Shown here: positions 1 to 8,374 of the stretch, piece by piece
Numbering within the stretch: the stretch's first letter is position 1
Layout of the letters: the number at the start of each line of letters is the position of its first letter
Source: Jidongwangia harbinensis
GTDB taxonomy: Bacteria > Actinomycetota > Actinomycetes > Mycobacteriales > Micromonosporaceae
DNA length: 64,000 nucleotides
NCBI RefSeq assembly: GCF_020216025.1
Contig: NZ_JAIWNC010000025.1
Location: 1 to 64,000, forward strand
Reading direction: 5' to 3'
Notes under the pieces: generated by a model
What the model saw: only the letters and a program-made list of their open reading frames with translations
What the model was told of the DNA's origin: nothing
Databases searched by the model: none
Position numbers and translations under genes: made by a program

Positions 1-256
1 CCCCCGTCGAGGTGATCCGCGTGCCGTTCATCCGCAGGAACGGATCCGGCAACCGCGCATTCGACACCGCACCACCGGGCTCCGGCACCACACAGTTCGC
101 ACCCTCGTCCTCCACCCCCGCGGCCGCCACCACCGCAGCCCGCGCGGACGCCGAACGCGGCCCGAACGTCGCCACCGCCCCGACCGCCAACACCGACACC
201 GACACCGCCGCCACGACCGCAACCCGCAACTTCGAGCGACCCACGTAGGTGGACAC
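1..256 (-). CDS. Secreted CE15-type (glucuronoyl/acetylxylan) esterase, N-terminal part only
   Basis: The gene begins with GTG at 256-254 and runs off the left edge, so only about 85 residues are visible. A purine-rich ribosome-binding site (GGAGGGGAGGG) lies just upstream. The start has a basic stretch (GRSKLR), a hydrophobic core rich in Val and Ala, and a likely signal cleavage near residues 37-40. The mature part contains a Cys and then SNARLPDPFLRMNGTRITS, which resembles the opening of carbohydrate esterase family 15 proteins that act on glucuronoyl or acetyl esters in plant xylan. The catalytic Ser-Asp/Glu-His residues are outside the window, so the family call rests on the N-terminal signature only. 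A promoter and a LacI-type operator precede it, as expected for a carbohydrate-induced secreted enzyme. Confidence 0.55.
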   Translation of the reverse strand, partial: MSTYVGRSKLRVAVVAAVSVSVLAVGAVATFGPRSASARAAVVAAAGVEDEGANCVVPEPGGAVSNARLPDPFLRMNGTRITSTG

Positions 257-335
257 CAGGGCCCTCCCCTCCGACACCCAAGGAAACGGAAACGCCACCC
301 GAACCAGCACCGAAAGTTCCAGCAGGTCCCGAGCG

Positions 336-349
336 TGGAAACGTTTCCA
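336..349. promoter_or_regulatory. LacI-family type operator (perfect 14-bp palindrome)
   Basis: TGGAAACGTTTCCA is a perfect 14-bp palindrome with a central CG, the form bound by LacI/GalR-family sugar regulators. It sits between the predicted -10 box (364-369) and the start codon at 256 of the secreted esterase gene, where a bound repressor would block transcription. No cognate LacI gene is seen next to it in the window. Confidence 0.7.
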
Positions 350-363
350 TTCTGACCGCACCA

Positions 364-392
364 GTGTTAGGCACAACATTGAAAAGTGTCAA
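364..392 (-). promoter_or_regulatory. Sigma-70 type promoter of the secreted esterase gene
   Basis: Read on the minus strand, TTGACA (392-387) and TAACAC (369-364) are separated by exactly 17 bases. The predicted start site falls just before the LacI-type palindrome at 336-349. The -35 box is a perfect match, unusual in this GC-rich window. Confidence 0.65.
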
Positions 393-638
393 TCCATGGG
401 TGCGGCCCGTTGTCCCCTCAGGTGAACCGCCCGTCAGCGTCCGGACCCGGCTCCGCCCGGGCCGGCCGCGGCGCAACGCCTCCGCCGCTACGGCGCCGAC
501 CAGCACCGGCCGCGCGCGAACCGAAGCCATCGCCGACCTGGGCCGAGGCAATCAGCGACACGGCTCCCGCCGGCCCCGCCGCTCGAGCGGAGACCGACCG
601 GCCGTGTGTGGCAATGCCGAACCCCGGGACAGCGCGGG

Positions 639-1631
639 TCAGATCCAGTCGACCGGCAGGGCGTATCCGATGCCGAGGCGGGCGAACCGTCGCTGCGGCG
701 AGGCGGAACCGTCCACCGGCGCCGCGTACCAGCCCTTCTTGGGCACGGCGAACATCAGGGTGCGGCCGTCCGGTGCGGCCACCATGTCGACCGGGCTCCC
801 CATCGAGGCCGGGGCCAACTTGCGCATGGTGACCCGGCCGCCGGTGCCGTGCGCGGTCAGGGTGGCGATCGCGCCGTAGTCGCCCCGGCCCCAGCAGGCC
901 AGGACCGTGGCGGTGACCCGGACGTCGCAGGTGTAGACGCTCTGCACGACGGCGTAGAGGGCCTCGGCCGCCGTACGGTGCAGCACGCCGCCCCAGCCGG
1001 GCCGGCCGGTCACCGTGACCGTCTTCTCCGCGGCCGGCCGGCCGCGGGAGTCCAGGCGGAGCGTCTGGCCCCTCTCCCGGCGGGGCCGCGCACCGGGCGT
1101 GCGGGCGTCCACGGAGAACAGCCGCGCCGCGGAATCGCCGGCGAACCAGCCGCTCCACACCCGTGACGTACCACCGTGGAACGTCGCGGACATCGCCGTG
1201 CTGCGACCCCGCTTGCTGCCCGGCAGGGTCCAGCTGGCCGTCTCGACGTACGTCGTGCCGCGCAGTTCCGCCACGTGCAGCGTGACCGGGCCCTTGCCGG
1301 TGGTCCAGGCCAGCCGGGACCAGTCCGCCGAGAACGACGTCCGGGCCCAGTAGTGCTCCTTGACCTTGGGCAGGTGCACCCGGAGCCGTTCCTGGCCGGT
1401 GCCCGGGTCGGACACGCTCAGGAAGGGCTGGGGCCGCCCGTAGGTCGTGGTGACCAGGCCGCGCGGCCATCCGGCGGCGGCGGTGGCGGCAGCGGTGGCC
1501 GTGGCCGGGCCCTTAATGGCCGTGCCGGAGGCGGCCGGCGAGACGAACCGTGGGGTACGACCGCCGGACTGGCCGCAGCCCGCGAGCAGGAGCACCACGA
1601 GGGCGCCCGCCGCGATCCGCGCTGTGCACAT
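639..1631 (-). CDS. Lipoprotein of unknown function
   Basis: A 330-residue protein starting at ATG 1631, preceded by GGGGAG at good spacing. Residues 1-19 form a lipoprotein signal ending in LLLAGC, so Cys19 should be lipidated and the protein held on the outer face of the membrane. The following 30 residues are a Pro/Ala/Thr-rich linker. The remainder has scattered repeats of the type found in WD40-like or TolB-like beta-propellers (SADWSRLAWTTGKGP, APDGRTLMFAVP), but I cannot assign a named family. It lies 74 bp downstream of another exported protein on the same strand, so the two may be co-transcribed. Confidence 0.75.
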   Translation of the reverse strand: MCTARIAAGALVVLLLAGCGQSGGRTPRFVSPAASGTAIKGPATATAAATAAAGWPRGLVTTTYGRPQPFLSVSDPGTGQERLRVHLPKVKEHYWARTSFSADWSRLAWTTGKGPVTLHVAELRGTTYVETASWTLPGSKRGRSTAMSATFHGGTSRVWSGWFAGDSAARLFSVDARTPGARPRRERGQTLRLDSRGRPAAEKTVTVTGRPGWGGVLHRTAAEALYAVVQSVYTCDVRVTATVLACWGRGDYGAIATLTAHGTGGRVTMRKLAPASMGSPVDMVAAPDGRTLMFAVPKKGWYAAPVDGSASPQRRFARLGIGYALPVDWI

Positions 1632-1705
1632 CGCATTCTCCCCAGCCGGCGACAAGACGATGCGCACAGTAACGAACATCGATACCCGCTGCCGCCCCGT
1701 CCGGC

Positions 1706-3109
1706 TCAGTCCCGGTTCAGGACCGCGGCGCGCTGGACCGCTCTGGTGCCCAGCCGGCGGGCGAACGCGCGGTTTCCGCCGGTGGTCTCCCAGCCGACGT
1801 CGGCCACCACCACGAGGACCCGGCCGACCCGCGCGACCACCACATAGGAATGGTGGTAGCTCTCCGCGTAATCGAGGTGGACCCGGCGCTCGAGCAGCAG
1901 GGACTCGTCGCCGGCGACACCCGTGGCGAGGACCGTCCAGCGCGCCTCCTGATGGTCCGGCCCGGTGCAGGCGGCCAGTCCCCGGCGGAGTTCGCGCAGG
2001 TACCGTCGCGCACCGTCGGAGCGGTACGTGGCGACGTGTTCGAGCACGCTGTTGGCCCGGCCGTCCACCCCGACGAGCGCGCTGACCGAGCGGCCCGCGC
2101 GGCGCAGCGCCGCGCTCGGATAGGTGGCGCCGGTGCACGGCTGCGGCGGGAGCAGCGCGGACCGGTCTCCGTCGGCGAACGGTTGCGGTGTGGCGCCGCC
2201 GAGATCCGCCGGTTGGAGCAGTGCCGCGTCCGGAATGGCCGGCCGCGGTGCCGAGCCGACGTGGTAGTCGAGCACGGTGGGGCGCTGCGGGGCCGGGGCG
2301 TCCCGGACCAGCGCGACGCAGGCCCAGCCGCCGGGTTCCCCGGCGGGGAAGAGCTGCTGGTAGCGGCCGCGGGCGTCGGTCACGATCGTGTTCCGCGCGC
2401 CGCCGTCGAGATCACACCCGCTTTCGTACGCGGTGGCGAGCGGCGTCCGGCGCAGTGGCCGGCCGGTGTCGGTGTAGTACGCGCGGCCGTGGATGCGGAA
2501 GCCGCCGCCGGGCAGCAGCGCGTAGTGGAACGTCAGGGCGGGCCGGTGGGTGCCGGTGACCCGCAACGCCGGGGACCGCGCCGGGGTGAGGGCGTCGGCG
2601 AGCACGTTGCCCGCCTCGTCCTCGGCGCCGACCGAGGTGACCCGCACGGTGCCGTGCCAGGTGGACGGCACCTGGACGGTCGCGCTCCAGACCCCGTCCC
2701 GGGCGGTTCCGGAGGTCCGGGTCAGCACCGGTCGCACCTCCTGCCGCCAGCCCGGCACGGGGCCGAGCGTGAGGTGCGGGGACGGCGTCATGGCGGACGG
2801 GATCTCGCTGATTCCGGACACGTCGGTGAGGCGGACGGACACGGTCACCGGTACCACGGCCAGTCCGCGGACCTGCGCCGCGGAGCGGGAGAACCGCAGG
2901 TCCCTCAGCTGCGGCGGGGACGTGTCGCCCGGGGTGGCGGCGGACCGGGTGGTCACCGTCCCGGCCGAGGCCGGTGGCGGCCCGGCCGCGGCGACCGCCA
3001 TGGCGACCGCCGCGGCCACCGCCACGGCGACGGCGATCGGTGTGGCGCTACGGTAACGGCTGTCGGCGAAGCGGGGACGGCTGGTGCGGTGGACGGGCGA
3101 GCGGTTCAT
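1706..3109 (-). CDS. Exported protein of unknown function
   Basis: A 467-residue protein starting at ATG 3109. Residues 20-49 form an Ala/Val-rich hydrophobic segment with a likely cleavage site after PASA, so it is probably secreted. Residues about 60-190 resemble immunoglobulin-like folds in which a signed bonus term is tested (VTVSVRLTDVSGI, GVWSATVQVPSTW, VTSVGAEDEAGN). Residues about 190-290 look like a repeat of the same kind. The last 170 residues resemble a PknH-like extracellular sensor fold (Cys-containing, with YLRELRRGLAACTGP), but this is only a visual impression. No catalytic motif is seen. It lies upstream of the lipoprotein gene on the same strand. Confidence 0.7.
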   Translation of the reverse strand: MNRSPVHRTSRPRFADSRYRSATPIAVAVAVAAAVAMAVAAAGPPPASAGTVTTRSAATPGDTSPPQLRDLRFSRSAAQVRGLAVVPVTVSVRLTDVSGISEIPSAMTPSPHLTLGPVPGWRQEVRPVLTRTSGTARDGVWSATVQVPSTWHGTVRVTSVGAEDEAGNVLADALTPARSPALRVTGTHRPALTFHYALLPGGGFRIHGRAYYTDTGRPLRRTPLATAYESGCDLDGGARNTIVTDARGRYQQLFPAGEPGGWACVALVRDAPAPQRPTVLDYHVGSAPRPAIPDAALLQPADLGGATPQPFADGDRSALLPPQPCTGATYPSAALRRAGRSVSALVGVDGRANSVLEHVATYRSDGARRYLRELRRGLAACTGPDHQEARWTVLATGVAGDESLLLERRVHLDYAESYHHSYVVVARVGRVLVVVADVGWETTGGNRAFARRLGTRAVQRAAVLNRD

Positions 3110-3198
3110 ATCGGCTCCGCATCTCGGTGGTTTCGGTCAACCGGTTGGTCCGGCCACCACCCACTGCGGTTCGCCTGTGTCGCCAAGGTGACAGCAGG

Positions 3199-3957
3199 TC
3201 AGGAAACGGCGGGCCGTCCCCTGGCCGCGGCCCGGGTGCCGGCACCGGACGACGCGGGCACCGGGGTGCCGGCGGTGGCGATGCGCTCCAGCCAGTCCGC
3301 CAGCAGGGCCCGTTCGTTCGCGGTCAGCACGGTCGCCTCCGGCAGCGTCGCCCGCAGCGCCACCGCGGCACTCACCGGACCGGTGTCCGCGCCGCTCTCC
3401 GGTACGCCGGTGGTCACCGTGGCGAGCACCGACTCCCGCGCGATGGTGGACAGCTCCGGGTCGCGCCGGTCCGGTGGCATGCCGATCAGGGTGAGGGTGA
3501 GGCCCCGCCCGGCCGAGTGCACCAGTTGGACGGCGCGTTCCTCGTTGACCCGGAGCCGGCCGGCCTGGGCGACGCGCCGGACCAGCGCGGCCAGGATCGC
3601 GGACGCCTCCGCGGCGGCCGGTGAGTCGGCGCCCGGCCGGGGGTCGCCGTAGATCAGCGTGTAGAAGGCCGGTTGCGCCAGGCCGAACCCGATGTGCAGG
3701 TCCCATCCGCGGCGCAGGTCGTTCACCGGGTCGGCGGTCTGCTCCAGCGACTTCTTGTCACTGAGGTACGCCTCCAGTCCGTACCGGGCGACCGCGTCCA
3801 GCAGGCCCTGCTTGTCGCCGAAGAACCGGTAGATGGCCGGCGCCTGGACCTGGGCGGCGGCGCAGACGGCCCGGGTCGACACCGCCTCCCGCCCGCCCTG
3901 GGTCAACAGGGCCGCCGCGGCCTCGACGATGCGGTCGCGGGTGCTGGTACCGGTCAT
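3199..3957 (-). CDS. TetR-family transcriptional regulator
   Basis: A 252-residue regulator. Residues 5-55 are a TetR DNA-binding domain (RDRIVEAAAALLTQGG, then STRAVCAAAQVQAPAIYRFF); the rest is an all-helical ligand domain. The start is ATG 3957. No strong ribosome-binding site precedes it, but a -10 box TATATT lies exactly six bases upstream, so the mRNA may be leaderless. The C-terminal Ala/Gly-rich tail of about 20 residues is likely disordered. No enzyme gene is directly divergent; the adjacent upstream sequence is an AraC-like remnant, so its target is unknown. Confidence 0.85.
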   Translation of the reverse strand: MTGTSTRDRIVEAAAALLTQGGREAVSTRAVCAAAQVQAPAIYRFFGDKQGLLDAVARYGLEAYLSDKKSLEQTADPVNDLRRGWDLHIGFGLAQPAFYTLIYGDPRPGADSPAAAEASAILAALVRRVAQAGRLRVNEERAVQLVHSAGRGLTLTLIGMPPDRRDPELSTIARESVLATVTTGVPESGADTGPVSAAVALRATLPEATVLTANERALLADWLERIATAGTPVPASSGAGTRAAARGRPAVS

Positions 3958-3963
3958 CTCAGC

Positions 3964-3969
3964 AATATA
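3964..3969 (-). promoter_or_regulatory. Leaderless-type -10 box (TATATT) of the TetR gene
   Basis: On the minus strand TATATT is followed by six bases and then the ATG at 3957. This spacing places transcription start at or near the A of the start codon. No matching -35 is evident. Confidence 0.45.
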
Positions 3970-4084
3970 ACGGCCGGGAGCGGGCGGCCTCCGGCGGCGG
4001 GTGCGGCACCGATCACCGCATTGACCTGGGCGGGTACGGCCGACAGACTCGGTCGGGACCGTCACGGCACCGCGGGGACGCGCT

Positions 4085-4396
4085 TTGTACCAGGCACTCG
4101 AGAACGACATGACGCCCTTCGCCCGGCGCCTCTTCTGCAGCTGGCACGACGCCCGGTGGCGTTCGCTGCTGATCCGGGAGTTCCAGGACGAGGCGGAGAT
4201 GGACGACATGCGGATGCCGCCCGTACCCGATCAGCATGTCGTTCTGGTCACCGAAGGTGACACCTGGATGGAGTCGCACGGTGACCGGGGCTGGCGCGGC
4301 AGCCGCTACGTGCCCGGGCAGATCGGGCTGACCGCGGCCTGCGCCCGTCGGGCTACCGCCGGCGACGGCGTTAGAGCAGCAGCTTGTCCTGGGTGA
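4085..4396 (+). pseudogene. Truncated AraC-family regulator, N-terminal remnant
   Basis: An open frame of about 100 codons (TTG 4085 or ATG 4109) whose residues about 20-85 resemble the cupin-like N-terminal part of some AraC regulators (ARWRSLLIREFQDEAEM, PPVPDQHVVLVTEGDT, RYVPGQIGLTA). Similarity stops near 4336, and the last codons overlap the 3' end of the convergent oxidoreductase gene. The helix-turn-helix half expected 150-200 residues later is absent. The simplest reading is a gene cut by a deletion that brought the oxidoreductase operon next to it. The family call is from recognition of the pattern only. Confidence 0.5.
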
Positions 4397-6527
4397 ACGG
4401 GACCTCGCGCAGGCGCCGGCCGGTGGCGTGGAAGATGGCGTTGCCGATCGCGGCGGGCACCCCGGTCATCGGGGTCTCGCCGAAGCCCTTGGCGCCCATC
4501 GCCGCGCTGCCCGGGTCCGGCTGGTCGACGAAGAGCGCCGTCACGCTGGGCGGTGCGTCGGCGTTGACCGGGACCAGATAGGTCGACAGGTTCGGGTTCA
4601 CCACCCGGCCGGTCGCCCGGTCCACCACGGTGTGCTCGGTGAGCGCGTACCCGATGCCCCAGGTGACTCCGCCGATCACCTGACCGCGCAGGGTCCGCCG
4701 GTTCAGCACCCGGCCGGGGTCGTACGCGCCGACGACCCGGGTGACCCGTACCCGGCCGTACCGGTGGTGCACCCGGACCTCGACGAACACGGCGCCGTAG
4801 GTGTGCCCGGGGGTGTTCCGCACGGCGGCGGTGGCCGGGACGGCGCGGCCGTGCCGGCCGACCACGGCCCGGTAGGTGTCCGACCGGGACGGGTCCGCGG
4901 AGTCGACGAGCCGGCCCCGGTCGGTCACCACCCGTTCCGGCGGGACGCCGTGCAGCGGTGACCGGCTGTCCGCGACGGCCAGCCGGATCACCGCGGCGCG
5001 GGCGTCCTGCCCGGCACGGTCCACCGAGGGGATCACGCTCGGCATCGTGGACGAGGCGACGGACAGTCCGGCCGGCGGCAGGTCGGTGTCGCCGATCCGG
5101 GTGGTCACCCGGTCCAGGGGTACGCCGACCGCGTCCGCCGCGACCTGGGAGAGCACGGTGTACGTACCGGTGCCGATCTCCTGCGTGGCCACCGCCACCT
5201 GCACCCGGCCGTCGGTGCCGACGGTGACCCGGGCGCTGGCCTCGAAGTTGCCGTACGTGTGCGTCTCGGTGGCCATCCCCCAGCCGACGTACTCGTCGCC
5301 GTCCCGGGTGGCGCCGGGCCGGCGCTCCCGGCGGCGCCAGCCGAACTCGGCGGCACCCATCCGGTAGCACTCGGCGAGGTGTTTGCCCGGCCCGGCGTCG
5401 GCGTGGTTGCGCAGGCGCAGGTCCACCGGGTCGACGCCGGTCCGGTGGCTCAGCTCGTCCAGCGCGGTCTCCAGCCCGAACTGTGCCGCCAGCTCCGGCG
5501 ACCGCATGAAGCTGGACGTGGGCAGGTCCAGGTCGGCGCCCAGCTGCCGGACGTGGACGTTCGGGCAGGCGTACAGGGTGTGGGTGGCGATGCTGCTGTT
5601 GAAGACCGACTGGTCGGTGCGGCTCAGCTGGGCGGTGCTGGTGTGCTCGATCCCGGTCAGCACGCCGCGCCGGGTGGCGCCGATCCGCAGCCGCTGGTGG
5701 AACTCGGCGCGGTGACCGTTCGACGTGTACATCTGGGCCCGGGTGAGGACCGTCCGGACCGGCCGGCCGATCTCCCGGGCCACCGCGGCGTTGAGCAGGG
5801 TGTGCGGCCAGACCAGGCCCTTCGCGCCGAAACCGCCACCGAGGTACTCCGAGATCACCCGCACGTTCGCCGGGGGTACGCCGAGCGCGGCGGCCAGCAT
5901 CTGCCGGGTCGCGTTGACGCCCTGCGCCGACTCGTACACCGTCAGCCGGCCGTCGTCCCACACCGCGGTGGTGGCGTGCGGCTCGATCGGGTTGTGGTGG
6001 TGGGCCGGGGCGCGGTACTCGACGTCGAGCCGGACCGGCGCCGCGGCGAGCGCCGCACCGGTGTCGCCGCGGATGACCTCGTTCGGCTCGCCGTGGAACG
6101 GTGGCGGCAGGTACGCCTGGCCGGCCGCGTCGGCGAGCGCGGTCACCGGGGTCTCCGCGCGGTACTCGACGCGGACCCGGGCGGCCGCGTCCCGGGCCTG
6201 TTCGAACGTCTCCGCGACGACGAGGGCCACCGGCTGGCCGTTGTGGTACACCCGGGCGTCCTGCATGGGCAGGAAACCCTTGACGTAGAAGCCTTCCGGC
6301 ACGGCGAGCCGGGGCATGTCCCGGTGCGTGTAGACGGCCACCACGCCGGGCCCGCCGCGCGCCTCGCCGGTGTCGATCCGGGTCACCTCGCCGCGGGCGA
6401 CCGTGCTCAGCACCAGGAACCCGCGCAGCACACCGGCCACCGGCTGGTCCGCCGCGTACCGGGCGGCCCCGGTTACCTTCGCCCGGCCCTCGACCCGGGC
6501 GACGTCGCGTCCCACCAGTCTGCTCAC
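4371..6527 (-). CDS. paoC: Aldehyde oxidoreductase, molybdenum cofactor-binding subunit
   Basis: A 718-residue xanthine oxidase-family large subunit. It binds the molybdopterin cofactor and oxidises aldehydes, or possibly aromatic N-heterocycles. Family landmarks are GAARYAADQPVAG near the start, the GGGFGAKG cofactor loop, and MGAKGFGETP near the end, in which the Glu (about residue 684) matches the catalytic glutamate. At 718 residues it is close to the usual length of PaoC/YagR (about 730), shorter than eukaryotic forms because the Fe-S and FAD domains are separate genes. GTG 6527 is chosen because it overlaps the stop of the FAD subunit gene (GTGA), indicating translational coupling. No XdhC/PaoD-type maturation chaperone gene is present in the window. 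Confidence 0.88.
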   Translation of the reverse strand: MSRLVGRDVARVEGRAKVTGAARYAADQPVAGVLRGFLVLSTVARGEVTRIDTGEARGGPGVVAVYTHRDMPRLAVPEGFYVKGFLPMQDARVYHNGQPVALVVAETFEQARDAAARVRVEYRAETPVTALADAAGQAYLPPPFHGEPNEVIRGDTGAALAAAPVRLDVEYRAPAHHHNPIEPHATTAVWDDGRLTVYESAQGVNATRQMLAAALGVPPANVRVISEYLGGGFGAKGLVWPHTLLNAAVAREIGRPVRTVLTRAQMYTSNGHRAEFHQRLRIGATRRGVLTGIEHTSTAQLSRTDQSVFNSSIATHTLYACPNVHVRQLGADLDLPTSSFMRSPELAAQFGLETALDELSHRTGVDPVDLRLRNHADAGPGKHLAECYRMGAAEFGWRRRERRPGATRDGDEYVGWGMATETHTYGNFEASARVTVGTDGRVQVAVATQEIGTGTYTVLSQVAADAVGVPLDRVTTRIGDTDLPPAGLSVASSTMPSVIPSVDRAGQDARAAVIRLAVADSRSPLHGVPPERVVTDRGRLVDSADPSRSDTYRAVVGRHGRAVPATAAVRNTPGHTYGAVFVEVRVHHRYGRVRVTRVVGAYDPGRVLNRRTLRGQVIGGVTWGIGYALTEHTVVDRATGRVVNPNLSTYLVPVNADAPPSVTALFVDQPDPGSAAMGAKGFGETPMTGVPAAIGNAIFHATGRRLREVPFTQDKLLL

Positions 6528-7504
6528 CGCAGCGCTCCCCACTCGTGGAGGGCGCCGGTCAGCGCCCGCTGTACCAGTTCGACCTTGAAGGCGTTGTGCT
6601 GCCGCGGTTGCGCGCCGCGCACCAGCGCCCGGCCGGCCTCCGCCACCGCGACCGCGGTCAGTGCCCGGCCGCGCAGCGCGTCCTCCGCCTCCGGCGAGCG
6701 CCACGGCCGGGTGCCGATGCCCCCGAAGGCCAGCCGTACGTCCCGCACCCGTCCGCCCCGCAGGTGCACGGCGGCGGCCACCGAGACGACCGCGAACTCG
6801 AACGTCGCCCGGTCGCGCAGTTTCCGGTACCGGGACCGTTGCGCCAGCGGCCCGCCGGGTACGTCGACCGCGGTGATCAGCTCGCCGGGCCGCAACGTGT
6901 TCTCCAGGTGCGGGGTGTCGCCCGGCTCCCGGTACAGCTCGCCGACCGGGATCTGCCGGGCGCCGTCCGGGCCGAGCACCCGCACCACCGCGTCCAGCGC
7001 GAGCAGGGCCACCGCCAGGTCGGACGGATGCGTCGCGATGCAGTGCGGGCTGCCGCCCAGGACGGCGTGCATCCGGTTCTGTCCCTCGACGGCCGGGCAG
7101 CCGCTTCCCGGCACCCGCTTGTTGCACGCCGACCCGGGATCGCGGAAGTAGCCGCAGCGGGTGCGCTGCAACAGGTTGCCGCCGATCGACGCCATGATGC
7201 GGACCTGCGGCGACGCGGAGGCCAGCAGCGCCTGCGACAGCACCGGAAATCCGGTACGCACCCGGCGGTCCTCGGCCACCTGCCGCATCCGGGCCAGCCC
7301 GCCGACGTGCAGGCCGGCGTCGTCCGCGGTGACCGCGGCGAGGTCCAGCCGGTTGATGTCGACCAGATGTTCGTGGTCCTCGGCGCCGTCGCGCATCAGG
7401 TTGAGCAGGTCGGTGCCGCCGGCGACGTAGGTGGTGCCGGGCTGGGCGGCGAGCCGGACCGCGGTGGCCGGGTCGGCGGGGGCGGTGTATCCGAACGCTC
7501 TCAT
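6524..7504 (-). CDS. paoB: Aldehyde oxidoreductase, FAD-binding subunit with extra Fe-S cluster
   Basis: A 326-residue FAD subunit of the molybdenum hydroxylase complex that passes electrons from the Fe-S clusters to the acceptor. The FAD-binding start (TTYVAGGTDLLNLM) and the ASIGGNLLQRTRC loop are visible. Cys117, Cys127, Cys136 and Cys155 lie in an insert (CGYFRDPGSACNK, SGCPAVEG) like the one that carries an additional 4Fe-4S cluster in PaoB/YagS. This feature distinguishes the PaoABC group from ordinary xanthine dehydrogenases. ATG 7504 overlaps the stop of the Fe-S subunit (ATGA), and its own stop overlaps the start of the molybdenum subunit, so the three genes form a tightly coupled operon. 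Confidence 0.88.
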   Translation of the reverse strand: MRAFGYTAPADPATAVRLAAQPGTTYVAGGTDLLNLMRDGAEDHEHLVDINRLDLAAVTADDAGLHVGGLARMRQVAEDRRVRTGFPVLSQALLASASPQVRIMASIGGNLLQRTRCGYFRDPGSACNKRVPGSGCPAVEGQNRMHAVLGGSPHCIATHPSDLAVALLALDAVVRVLGPDGARQIPVGELYREPGDTPHLENTLRPGELITAVDVPGGPLAQRSRYRKLRDRATFEFAVVSVAAAVHLRGGRVRDVRLAFGGIGTRPWRSPEAEDALRGRALTAVAVAEAGRALVRGAQPRQHNAFKVELVQRALTGALHEWGALR

Positions 7505-8133
7505 CCGCGCATCTCCCGGCCGGCGTCCCGGACGGCCGCGACGATGTTCTGGTACGCCGCGCACCGGCAGAGGTTGCCGCTCATCCATTCCCGGACCTCG
7601 TCGTCGGACCCGTCGTGCCCCTCGGCGATACAGGCCACCGCCGACATGATCTGGCCGGGCGTGCACCCGCCACACTGGAACGCGTCGTGCCGGATGAACG
7701 CGGCCTGGACCGGGTGCAGGTCGTCGCCCCGGGCCAGCCCTTCCACCGTGGTGATCCGGCTGCCCTGCCGCATCACCGCGAGCGTGAGGCACGACTTGAT
7801 CCGCTCGCCGTCGGCCAGCACCGTGCACGCCCCGCATTCGCCGCGGTCGCAGCCCTTCTTCGTACCGGTCAGGCCGATCCGGTCGCGTAGCGCGTCCAGC
7901 AGCGTCACCCGGGGCTCCACGGCCACCCGCCGCCGGGCACCGTTGACCGAGAGGGTGATCTCCACCGATGCCCCGGCCGGCACCGTGGGCGGGACCGTCG
8001 CCGCCGGCGCCGTGGCACCCTCCGCGGCACCGGTCACCGGCACGGCCGCGCCCGCCGCCGCGGCGGTGCCGGCCGCGGTCGCCACCTTCAGTACGGTCCG
8101 GCGCCGCACCGGCACCGGCTCCTCCTCGGACAT
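7501..8133 (-). CDS. paoA: Aldehyde oxidoreductase, 2Fe-2S subunit with Tat signal
   Basis: A 210-residue iron-sulfur subunit, first gene of the operon. Residues 10-40 are a twin-arginine signal (RRRTVLKVA followed by a long Ala-rich hydrophobic stretch), so the folded complex is predicted to be exported by Tat. The plant-type 2Fe-2S cluster is ligated by Cys95, Cys100, Cys103 and Cys115 (CDRGECGAC then C), and the second by Cys154, Cys157, Cys189 and Cys191 (CGGC, CRC). All eight ligands are present. Only this subunit has a signal, so the partner subunits would travel with it. The gene faces away from the STAS/anti-sigma pair across a 240-bp gap. Confidence 0.9.
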   Translation of the reverse strand: MSEEEPVPVRRRTVLKVATAAGTAAAAGAAVPVTGAAEGATAPAATVPPTVPAGASVEITLSVNGARRRVAVEPRVTLLDALRDRIGLTGTKKGCDRGECGACTVLADGERIKSCLTLAVMRQGSRITTVEGLARGDDLHPVQAAFIRHDAFQCGGCTPGQIMSAVACIAEGHDGSDDEVREWMSGNLCRCAAYQNIVAAVRDAGREMRG

Positions 8134-8173
8134 GCCCGTCTCTCTTCTCTCGTCGGAGCCGGCCCGGGACGAA

Positions 8174-8206
8174 ATAGCGTCGCTATCGAGATTGGAGTAG
8201 CGATAG
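8174..8206. promoter_or_regulatory. Candidate regulator-binding inverted repeats upstream of the aldehyde oxidoreductase operon
   Basis: ATAGCG-T-CGCTAT (8174-8186) is an inverted repeat with a one-base centre. It overlaps a second one, CTATCG (8183-8188) and CGATAG (8201-8206), twelve bases apart. They lie 40-75 bases upstream of the paoA start. The binding protein is unknown; the arms are too short for a firm call. Confidence 0.35.
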
Positions 8207-8294
8207 GACCGACGAGCATCACGTTAGCGGTGTTACCGGGAATGCGCTAGGGGCGCTATTCAGGCAGAGCGCGCCCAGGACCGCTCGCCTGGTT

Positions 8295-8300
8295 TAATAT
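8295..8300 (+). promoter_or_regulatory. Candidate -10 box (TAATAT) for the STAS/anti-sigma pair
   Basis: TAATAT is a rare AT-rich hexamer in this sequence and lies 75 bases before the chosen STAS start. A convincing -35 was not found. If used, the transcript has a leader of about 65 bases, or starts close to an alternative GTG at 8309. Confidence 0.3.
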
Positions 8301-8374
8301 CGCTGCCGGTGGCGCGATCTCAGACGACTCGATGTGCCGCACAGGCCGCTACCCAGAAGGGGCGCAACGAGCCG

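Noticed and set aside
12..248. A 78-codon plus frame at the left edge
   Set aside because: It is antisense to the signal peptide and start of the esterase, which has a promoter, operator and ribosome-binding site on the minus strand.
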